64,000 nucleotides of DNA, from positions 744,001-808,000 of the forward strand of contig JACZZP010000010.1 of the NCBI GenBank assembly GCA_015183035.1. Reading direction: 5' to 3'. The translations under genes were made by a program, and so were the position numbers. Every line of letters starts with the position of its first letter. Within the stretch, counting starts at the first letter, position 1. This document shows, piece after piece, positions 37,601 to 43,135 of this stretch. The DNA comes from Meloidogyne chitwoodi. Taxonomy: Eukaryota; Nematoda; Chromadorea; Rhabditida; Meloidogynidae. The notes beneath the pieces are model-generated. The model searched no databases and was not told the DNA's origin. It saw nothing but the letters and a program-made list of their open reading frames with translations.

Positions 37601-40600
37601 GTTATTTAACAATTGAAGGATTAAAAGCAAAAGAAAGTTATGAGTTTAGAATTATTGCTGAAAATAAACATGGCCTTTCAGAACCTAGTGAATCAACACA
37701 ATCATGTTCGTTTATTTTATATTATAAAATTATTTTTAATTTTTTAAAGGTACAATTCCTGAATCTAGAATTAAAAGGATTAACTATGAAGGTGCTAGTA
37801 GTAATGGAATAATAGGGTTATCTGTTGCTCGTGCCTCCTCCCATGCCTCTTCTTCCTCTTTTTCAATTTTAAATTCCCATTCTTCATCATTACTAACTAC
37901 TGGAATAAATACAAGCAAAACATTCTCTAGTTTGGCTGTTTCTTCAAGTTCAGCATATAATCGTTCTAGTAGAAGTCCTTCTCCAAGGCTTAGCACATTT
38001 AGCAGTACAAAACATAGCAGATGATAAGTTTTTTATTTTTAATTAATTTTGCACTTTTTTTTGTTTTATTGCACTGCTAATTTTGTGATTATTAACATTT
38101 TTATTAATTTATTTTATTTTTTAATTATTTAGAGCTTTTTATTTATATAATTATTTATTTTTATTCCAAACTTTGGTTATTATCAGTTTTGTTCTTGCCT
38201 TATTATTTTTAGCTTTTTATTCCCTTGCTTTCTTAAGTTCCCTTTTAAAAATTAAAATTTTTTTATAAGAATTTTTTTTATTATTTTCACTGCAAGATTT
38301 TCCTTACCAATTCACGCTTATTTTTATGTTTATAGTTAATATTGCTTTCACTTTTACTATTTTTATATTATATTTTTATAATAAAATCAAAAATTTCTTT
38401 TTTTTCTGTTTTAGGTGAAATAATTGAAAACAACATAAATTGGCAAAAATATTCAAAAAATAAAGTCTGCATCCATTCCAGCAGAAAAAATATCTATGCC
38501 AAAATTTTGCCAAACAAACAAATTATCTTTTTGAATATTTTTATTTTAATCAAATTATATTATTTTTTTAATAAATTTATAAAAGGAATATATTTAGATA
38601 TTTAATTATAATAATTTTGTTTTAATCTCTCCCCAAAAAATTCCGTCCAAACTTTTTTGGGGAGAGATTAAAGTTAATTATTTTTTTAGAATTAAAAATA
38701 TTCCTTTTAATAAATTTAATTTTTTTATTCATTTTTTAAATTTATTTTTAATTTTTTTTCTCTTTTTAAACCGTCCTTTTAACATCTTTTTAAAAAGAAA
38801 AAATTAATTAAATAATTCTCCCTTAATTTTAAAAATGCCCCTAATTTTGCTTCTTCTTTTTTTCTTAAATCATTTAGAGTGTTTTGGCTCTCACTCTTTG
38901 TTTTTTGAAAAAATAAAATAAAAGGCTCTCCTCTTGACTCTCTTCAATTTCTTTTTTATTATTACTCAAAAAAAGCTCTATTTTTATATTTACAAAAATA
39001 TATTATTATTTCCATTTTATAAACCCGTTGATTTTATAATTTTTTAATTAAAATAAATAAATATATTTTTTAATAATTTTTATTAATTTAAAAAAAACAG
39101 AGTTTTTCTAATAAAAGTTTAAAAATATTAAATTTTAATTAATTAATAAATTAATAATAATTTAAATCTTTTGCACTAAAATTTAATTAATATATTTTAG
39201 AAAAATAACAATAAATAAATTAATTTTAAATATTTATTAAATTAAACTAATTTTTTAAAATTTTTGTATTTTAAATAAATTAAGGAAGTTATGGAATGGG
39301 AGGAGTTGATTATATTTATATATTTAACCTTTTTAATTAATTTTTACTTTTAATTTTTAAAATAATTAATAGTTGATGATACTGGTAAATTAATACGTGG
39401 AAAATCAAATATAAATTATATACAAACTGATAAATATGATTCAATGGGTAAGAATAATTAAATAAATTTTACAAAATATTTATTTTTTTATTTATTGACA
39501 AATAAGAAAAGTAAAAATTTTTATAAATAAATAAAATAAAATTAATTAAAATATTTAAAATTAATTTTGTAGTAATTGATTACTGTACTCATTATTTACC
39601 TAAAAATGTCAATATAAAAAAGAATCAATCAATTTATGATTATTATGATATTCTTGAAGAGATTGGTACAGGATCATTTGGTGTTGTCCACAGATGTGTG
39701 GAGAAAGCAACAGGAAATGTTTTTGCTGCTAAATTTGTACCAACATTTGGAGGAGAAAAACAAAAAGAAATTATTAGAAATGAAATTAAGTAAATATATT
39801 TTTAATTAAATTTTGTTTAATTTAATTAATTAATTAAGGACAATGTCAGAATTAAGACATCCATCACTAATATCTTTACATGAGGCCTTCGAAATGGATC
39901 AGGAAATGATTATGATATATGAGGTAATTAAAATAATAATTAGGTATATTTGAATTAAAATATTTAAATAATATATTACCCAATATTTGTAAAATAAAAT
40001 ATAAAATTAAGTTTATCTTAAAATTTATTTAATTCCAAAATATTAGTCTAGTAATTATTTATAAAATAAATATTAAATTTATTTAGTTTATATCTGGCGA
40101 TGAATTACTTGAAAAAATAAGTAAAGATGAAAAAATGAATGAAAATAAAGCAAAAGATTATATTAAACAAATTTGTGAAGCAATTAAATATATTAATGAA
40201 GTTACTAATTTAAATTAAATTAAAATTAATTTAAATTAATTTTATAGCTTTCATATGTACATTTAGATTTAAAACCAGAGAATATAATTTTTACTACAAA
40301 ATTAAGTAATAAATTAAAAATAAATGATTTTAGTATGACAACTAAATTAAATCCTGGAAAAACAGTTAAAGTGACAACAAGTAAATTTAATTATAATTTA
40401 ATTAATTAAATATATTTATTTTTTAAGCAAATAAAGAATTTTCAGCACCAGAACTATTAAATGGACAAGAAATTGGATTTAATACTGATATGTGGAATAT
40501 TGGTATTATTACAAAATTAATTATTTCTTTAAATGATCAAAAAGAGAATATATCTTTATTAGCTAAAGATTTTATTAATAAATTACTTATTAATGATAAA

Positions 40601-42210
40601 CAAAAAAGAATGAATATTTTTGAAGCTTTGGAACATCCATGGCTTAATAATAATATAAAAGATTTAAATGAAGAAGAAATTATAATTAATAAAAAAAGTT
40701 TTTATAAAGAACGTGATTATATTAGAAGAAAATATGTAAATATTATTTTATTTTTATTTTTTAATTTTAAATAAATAATTAAGGATGCCTGGCCTGAACC
40801 AAGACTTTCTCTTGGTAGAATAGCACAATTTAGTTCTTTATCAAAACTTTATTCCAAAAGATATGGTATTAATGATAGAATTTTTGATAAAGAAGATGGA
40901 CTTCCCTACTTTGTTATTCGACCTAAATCAATAATACAAGCAATTGAAGGACAGAGTTGCACATTTTTTTATAAAATATTTTCACCTGTACCATTTAAGC
41001 AAAGCTGGTAAAATTTAAAAAAAGTTAATAATTTAATTTAAAATTTAATTAAAAGGTGGAAAGATGGAAAAGATTTAAATATTTCTATTAATAACAATTT
41101 TGGAAAATATTGTCAACAAATTAATGGTAATGATAGGGCATTGATAATAAAAGAATTAAAAAATGAAGATCAAGGAGAATATTTAGTTAGAGCAGAAAAT
41201 GAATTTGGTAAAAGAGAATGTATTTCAATTATTAATTTAATAAAAGACAGAAATATTAGTAGTAAGTTATTTTAATAATAAATATATTTAAAATTAAAAA
41301 AATTAATCTGACCACGCACTTTTCATTTAAAAATGTTGAAATTACTTTTTATTAATTTAAAAATTAATTTAAAGGTTTAAAAAAATGTTTTCTTTTAAAA
41401 GAAAAACAAAGGGCTCTGTCGATGATCGAAACCGGGACCTCTCGCAATTTTGAGCATTCCCAAAACGAGAATCATACCACTAAACCACTAATCCAACATT
41501 TGTTTTTTAAAATAAAATGCTTTTAGTTGTTATATTTTTTAAAATATTTCAATATTAAAGTTATCAAATATATTCTATTTTAGGTATAAATGTGAGATAA
41601 AAATATCTTTAAAAAAATATTAATTCTTATAAAATAATAATTTAAATTAAAATATAATAATTTAATTTTAATATTAAGAAAATCAATCACCAAATAATCA
41701 ATTAATTAAAATTAAAGAAGAAATATCTTCATCATCTTCATCTAATTTAATTGAAAAAGGCCCTCCACATTTTACTTTTTTACTTAGACCTCGTTTTATT
41801 CAAAAAAATCATAATTGTAAATTAATTTGTACAGTTACATCAGATCCACCAGCAAAAATTAAATGGATAAAAGATGAAAAACCAATAGATGAACAAAAAA
41901 CACAAATATCATTTAAAAGTGGTGTTGCTTCTTTAGAAATTTTTAATATTAAAATTGAGGTAAAAAAATAAATTTTAAATTGTTTATTATTATTAAAAAA
42001 TAAAAGGATTCTGGTATTTATACTTGTATAGCAACAAATGAATTTGGTAGTGATAAAACTTCATCTTTAATTACTGTAGAAACAAAGCATTCTTCTTTCT
42101 CTTCTTCTACTAATAAAACAACAACTACTAGTAATTCTTTAGATAATGCTTCATCATTTTTAATGACTGGATTAGTTGGAGAAAGACGAAATAAACTTTT
42201 AAAAAAATAA
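9222..42210 (+). CDS. unc-22: Twitchin, giant muscle Ig/FN3/kinase protein
   Basis: By my splicing about 67 exons encode about 6,620 residues, close to the nearly 7,000 of C. elegans twitchin and collinear with it from the first residues (PGAPRFTQKPSIQQT) through kinase and terminal Ig domains. Twitchin lies in the muscle A-band and regulates contraction and relaxation. Order: Ig1-Ig2, Ser/Arg-rich linker, Ig3, long disordered linker, a set of Ig domains, then the characteristic FN3-FN3-Ig super-repeats, FN3/Ig pairs, kinase with autoregulatory tail, two Ig domains, TAA at 42208-42210. Odd points: the kinase core is damaged, the post-kinase Ig run is shorter than in C. elegans, five introns use GC donors, two introns look insertion-derived, and two antisense genes sit in introns. 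Exon lists are given with the blocks below. Confidence 0.92.
9835..9922 (+). mobile_element. 88-nt insertion-like intron flanked by 8-bp direct repeat AGGCAAAG
   Basis: AGGCAAAG is present at 9833-9840 and again at 9921-9928. The intron begins inside the left copy (AG|GCAAAG) and ends with the AG of the right copy, so splicing restores one copy and the conserved protein (..RPQ|AKWSKDG..). This is the pattern expected from insertion of an 80-bp segment with target duplication. The insert is pure AT-rich sequence without visible terminal inverted repeats. The GC donor is explained because the original exon had AGGC, not AGGT. Confidence 0.5.
10620..12175 (+). other. Twitchin intron 5 (1.56 kb) hosting an antisense gene
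   Basis: It contains the minus-strand secreted-peptide gene at 10929-11333. The remainder (10620-10928 and 11334-12175) is A/T-rich low-complexity sequence without recognised features. Confidence 0.6.
10929..11333 (-). CDS. Secreted Trp/Arg/Gly-rich peptide precursor, NLP/caenacin-like
   Basis: Two exons (11333-11222, 11059-10929) encode 80 residues. Residues 1-27 form a classic signal peptide (FSTRQ, a hydrophobic IIFLLFIALIFGFML core, then TTEINA). A short acidic spacer (DEEEMEGFLGD) leads to a dibasic site VKR at 39-41 plus R|Q, and the rest (residues 43-80) is QWRWGGNRWRGG followed by GGRWRGDG units and the ending GGWGK. Exons join phase 1 to phase 1 (GTTTTT donor, AATAG acceptor). C. 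elegans NLP-29-group antimicrobial peptides also start with Q after the signal and end in GWGK after Gly-rich repeats, but with Tyr instead of Arg/Trp. Likely role: secreted cationic antimicrobial or neuropeptide-like peptide; a role as a secreted parasitism factor is possible. GC content is far above the host intron. Confidence 0.7.
12176..12761 (+). other. unc-22: Twitchin block 2: Ig3 and acidic/basic linker
   Basis: Exons 12176-12252, 12297-12618, 12702-12761. The Ig3 core has KLECELQC, KISWTK and GLYKIIA and follows the C. elegans order. The usual C-terminal Cys of this Ig is absent in the F-strand (YKI in place of YKC). After it comes a Glu/Lys-rich linker with SKSPKPQDGDDE. The last exon is phase 0 at both ends, so it can be skipped without a frame change. 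Confidence 0.8.
13105..13425 (+). other. unc-22: Candidate alternative first exon of twitchin
   Basis: An ATG opens a 107-codon frame that ends at a strong donor (TTTG|GTAAGA) in phase 0 and would join the conserved exon at 13891 in frame. No AG acceptor precedes the ATG closely, so it reads as a first exon. The peptide is rich in Asn, Lys and Glu with one ordered patch (RRRLSNVHLFILSKIPSGQA). It suggests a second promoter giving an isoform without Ig1-Ig3. Confidence 0.4.
13449..13588. repeat. 140-bp imperfect inverted repeat (MITE-like)
   Basis: The left arm begins GTGCTCCCGGAAAATTGAGC and contains TCAAGAAAATACAAAAATA; the reverse complement of the right arm begins GTGCTAGGAAAATTGGGCAG and contains GCAAGAAAATACAAAAATA. 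The arms are about 60 bp with small gaps and would fold into a long hairpin. Its ends are GC-richer than the surrounding intron. No clear target duplication was found. Confidence 0.6.
13891..14100 (+). other. unc-22: Twitchin block 3: conserved linker exon
   Basis: Encodes 70 residues beginning VITGEDGIPSSGLKIPPERR and then an acidic DESEEDITESISE stretch; the C. elegans protein has the same SGL-x-IP-x-ERR and SISE motifs in its inter-Ig linker. Phase 0 at both ends. Confidence 0.75.
14101..15089 (+). other. Twitchin linker intron, mostly featureless
   Basis: AT-rich sequence; the only coding signal is the candidate first exon at 14886-14963. Confidence 0.45.
14886..14963 (+). other. unc-22: Candidate alternative first exon of twitchin (short)
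   Basis: ATG followed by 26 codons (MPNKMIRTESRKQQPSTSS...) ending at ACG|GTAAAT in phase 0, so it joins the exon at 15090 in frame. No AG acceptor precedes it. The Ser-rich run continues across the junction, which supports the pairing. Confidence 0.35.
15090..15898 (+). other. unc-22: Twitchin block 4: disordered linker exons
   Basis: Exons 15090-15422 and 15797-15898, both phase 0. They are Ser/Asn/Lys-rich with a short KIRPNKNSSKRLYDS patch and KMVQVGLRKK. C. elegans has comparable repeats of the form L-K-K-V in this linker. Individual conservation is low, so inclusion in every isoform is uncertain. Confidence 0.6.
16546..16620. repeat. Perfect 16-bp inverted repeat before an alternative twitchin start
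   Basis: TTCAATCAAATTATTT at 16546-16561 is the exact reverse complement of 16605-16620, with a 43-bp AT-rich spacer. It ends 32 bp before the ATG at 16653. Confidence 0.55.
16653..17021 (+). other. unc-22: Candidate alternative first exon of twitchin with linker sequence
   Basis: An ATG opens 123 codons (MDQSLNKKQKEKSKSKSPTP...) that end in phase 0 at AAGG|GTATTT and join the conserved exon at 17150. The peptide holds FQGIQLKRVSKTKKED and LIRRDSLHPEW, which resemble the 'GIxLKKV' and 'RRDS' motifs of the C. elegans linker, so it is true twitchin sequence. No acceptor AG is visible close upstream, so it most likely starts a shorter isoform. Confidence 0.55.
17150..19274 (+). other. unc-22: Twitchin block 5: tandem Ig domains
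   Basis: Exons 17150-17288, 17389-17740, 17783-18068, 18115-18269, 18313-18607, 18661-18981, 19029-19274. The first starts RRSSVDMRRESV and IVEIPENVTVVE, nearly identical to C. elegans. Several Ig folds follow with the Cys/Trp/Tyr-x-Cys pattern (for example FKCIVEGNPAPTFVW, KYTCEANG, EYKCTTKDD). Most junctions are phase 0 or 2 and lie inside Ig domains. Confidence 0.85.
19414..31545 (+). other. unc-22: Twitchin block 6: FN3-FN3-Ig super-repeats
   Basis: Exons 19414-19845, 19899-20208, 20323-20732, 20799-21276, 21328-21404, 21461-21758, 21947-22192, 22231-22362, 22409-22815, 22920-23178, 23230-24092, 24177-24546, 24657-24941, 24994-25322, 25392-25674, 25719-26004, 26109-27026, 27080-29258, 29309-29597, 29645-29825, 29868-30118, 30165-30473, 30520-31070, 31133-31439, 31489-31545. 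FN3 modules show PPxDDGG, YxVEK and YxFRVKAVNKxG; Ig modules show GEPxPxxxW and Y-x-I/L-x-A-x-N. The pattern is two FN3 then one Ig, repeated about ten times. The 2,179-nt exon spans several modules. GC donors occur at 20733 and 26005. Confidence 0.92.
31544..31551 (+). repeat. Left copy of 8-bp direct repeat AGGTCCAC flanking the insert
   Basis: AGGTCCAC lies across the exon/intron junction (AG|GTCCAC). An identical copy lies at 33423-33430 across the downstream acceptor. Eight bp is the target-site length of hAT-type transposons. Confidence 0.7.
31659..32700 (-). CDS. BED zinc finger plus GIY-YIG nuclease protein, antisense in twitchin intron
   Basis: Four exons (32700-32272, 32224-32050, 32009-31894, 31856-31659) join in phase to 305 residues. 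Residues 19-64 are a BED finger (SPIWQHF, C34-x2-C37, H59-x4-H64). A second Cys/His cluster follows (C80, C83, H96, C102, H104). Residues 142-205 fit a GIY-YIG nuclease: AVY at 143-145 for GIY, YVG at 158-160, an R-x2-H type helix (R163-H172), and E202 in ALFLEGLL, which the GTGAAA donor of intron 2 brings into place. The C-terminal 100 residues are basic. BED fingers are DNA-binding modules of hAT transposases; GIY-YIG domains cut DNA in homing enzymes, SLX1 and Penelope elements. I see no reverse transcriptase or hAT catalytic core. Introns 1 to 3 are about 36-48 nt. Function inferred: DNA-binding nuclease of a mobile element or a tamed relative. Confidence 0.72.
33124..33349 (-). pseudogene. 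Chromodomain-like coding remnant inside the insert
   Basis: Exon-like block 33349-33274 reads NVVFWIVFRGWNKPMENHTW then SITE; its spacing of an aromatic/hydrophobic run, R-G-W and a later H-T-W resembles the chromodomain core (V-K-W-K-G-W ... N-T-W-E-P). A GTGTTA donor and CAG acceptor join it in phase to 33205-33124, ending in a basic tail and TAA. No N-terminal half or start codon was found, so it may be a decayed element gene. Assignment is weak. Confidence 0.3.
33425..37791 (+). other. unc-22: Twitchin block 7: FN3/Ig modules up to the kinase linker
   Basis: Exons 33425-33693, 33742-34053, 34100-34411, 34491-34640, 34690-35013, 35062-35430, 35573-35854, 35904-36248, 36339-36836, 36882-36987, 37034-37350, 37407-37495, 37539-37705, 37750-37791. 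Collinear with C. elegans twitchin (for example VVKPEDIACPYNKRA, PPVIEKQVPNAVYP, PFDPPGPP, YKAYPSV). The last exon gives RIKRINYE and splices in phase 1 to the kinase linker at 39373. GC donor at 36837 (GCAAGA). Confidence 0.9.
37792..38024 (+). other. unc-22: Read-through coding extension: possible kinase-less twitchin C-terminus
   Basis: If the donor at 37792 (GTGCTA) is not used, the frame stays open for 77 more codons to a TGA at 38022-38024. The extension is Ser-rich (about 30 Ser) and ends RSPSPRLSTFSSTKHSR. Its base composition and codon use are coding-like compared with the AT-rich DNA after the stop. This would give a twitchin without kinase and terminal Ig domains. Confidence 0.5.
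38025..39372 (+). other. Intron before the kinase exons; hairpin inside
   Basis: 1.3 kb of AT-rich sequence. The perfect hairpin at 38621-38672 is the only clear structure. A 3' end for the kinase-less transcript would lie here. Confidence 0.45.
38621..38672. repeat. Perfect 20-bp hairpin with 12-nt loop
   Basis: Bases 38621-38640 are exactly complementary in reverse to 38653-38672; the loop is TTCCGTCCAAAC. The stem contains CTCTCCCC, unusual in this AT-rich intron, and two more wobble pairs extend it. It could be a short RNA precursor, a transcription pause or termination structure between the two alternative twitchin ends, or a small inverted-repeat element. Confidence 0.6.
39373..41007 (+). 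other. unc-22: Twitchin block 8: degenerate kinase region and autoregulatory tail
   Basis: Exons 39373-39447, 39573-39789, 39839-39923, 40087-40200, 40248-40380, 40428-40735, 40784-41007. Retained: glycine loop GTGSFG, lysine in FAAKF, helix-C Glu in RNEIKTMS, YVHLDLKPEN, SAPE, and TDMW. Changed: DFG reads DFS; the activation-segment VTTGTAEF reads VTTTNKEF; and from TDMW to DFI only 24 residues remain where C. elegans has about 48, removing the PFGG loop and helix-G region. That gap is inside one uninterrupted exon, so it is not a missed intron. The regulatory tail (IRRKYDAWPEP) is conserved. Likely a weakened or dead kinase. Confidence 0.82.
41056..42210 (+). other. unc-22: Twitchin block 9: two terminal Ig domains and stop
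   Basis: Exons 41056-41261, 41679-41959, 42007-42210. The first Ig follows the kinase tail (YFVIRPKS ... YLVRAENEFG), the second starts HFTFLLRPRF and ends YTCIATNEFGSD. After it come 45 Ser/Thr-rich residues and TAA. C. elegans twitchin has further Ig domains here, so this protein is shorter at the C-terminus. Confidence 0.8.
41411..41494 (-). pseudogene. tRNA-Pro(UGG)-like pseudogene with 12-nt anticodon-loop insert
   Basis: On the minus strand, TGGTTTAGTGGTATGATTCT and then CGTTTTGGG match the D arm and anticodon arm of eukaryotic tRNA-Pro, and GCGAGAGGTCCCGG matches the 3' anticodon stem and start of the T arm. Twelve extra bases (AATGCTCAAAAT) follow the anticodon, where tRNA introns lie. 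The T stem (CCCGG against CATCG) and acceptor ends do not pair, so it is not a normal tRNA. It lies in a twitchin intron (41262-41678) and may be a decayed tRNA or part of a tRNA-derived SINE. Confidence 0.5.
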
Positions 42211-43135
42211 ATATTTATTAAAATAGAATAAAATTTGAAAATATTAATTTTTAAATATTTATATTTTTTTATTTATATCAATTTTATTCAATGATTAAAA
42301 GATAAACATATTTAATTAAAAAAAGAAAAATTAATTAATTAAATTACTTAATATATAAAAATTTAATTATTATTTTATTTAAATAAAAAATAACAAATTA
42401 GTTTATACATATATTTTTTTTATTTAATTTTTGGAATGAGGTTTTTCCTAAAATCTCTTAATTTTTTTTATTTATTCTTTTATAATTGTATTTACTAATT
42501 AATTAAAAATATTAATAATTTTAAACATTAATAATAAATAATTAAAAAAATCGCGCATTAAACACAAAATAAAAAATTTTTCATTTTTACAATGAGGGCG
42601 GGGTTTTCCTCTTTTCCTTCCCTTTTTTAGGTTAGCTTTTCCTTATCCTCCTTCTCATATATTTAGCTTCTTTCTTTTTTATTATAAAATAGTAGTTTTA
42701 CTGCTCTAAAGGAGATGGCGCGGTTCTTCCCGCCGAGGGCAGTCAGTTCTTCTCTTTTTATCCTCCCCTTTTTTATTTCCTATTCATTCAACACACAATC
42801 ATCTCGTCCATTTTTGTTATTTAGTAATGTATATTATTTATTTATAACAAAACTGTTAGTGTTATTAAACCTTTATTTATACTCTCTTTATATTATGGCA
42901 TTTTTTTGTTTTAATGTTTTTATTACTTTTAAATATTTAAATCATTTTTTATTTTAATTTTTATCTTTTATTTTGTGACTTATCATTTCCCTCAATTTAC
43001 AATAAATTTAAAAATAATTTTAAATATATATTTTAGTAAAAAAATGTTTTATTTTCCTTTTCTTCTTCTTCAACTTAAAGAAAATTGGAAATAATTCTTT
43101 TTAAAAAAAAGTTTTATTTTCTTAAATTGCCACAA
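42211..43135 (+). other. Twitchin/ephrin intergenic region with candidate ephrin promoter
   Basis: After 350 bp of AT-rich 3' sequence there is a GC-richer stretch at 42590-42830 with a TATA motif (42683) and a CGCGG-rich segment at 42718-42740. It most likely holds the ephrin promoter and 5' UTR. A short open frame starting at 42715 in it has no family resemblance. Confidence 0.4.
42683..42690 (+). promoter_or_regulatory. TATA motif, candidate ephrin core promoter
   Basis: TATAAAAT lies about 30 bp before a GC-rich stretch that could be the transcript start (about 42715), 450 bp before the chosen ATG. Confidence 0.3.

Noticed and set aside
42715..42957. Open frame beginning MARFFPPRAVSSS upstream of ephrin
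   Set aside because: Composition shifts to A/T-driven Leu/Phe/Tyr after 30 codons, there is no splice link to ephrin, and it overlaps the likely 5' UTR.
43085..43135. Longer N-terminus of ephrin from 43085
   Set aside because: It would start at TTG; the first in-frame ATG is at 43136.
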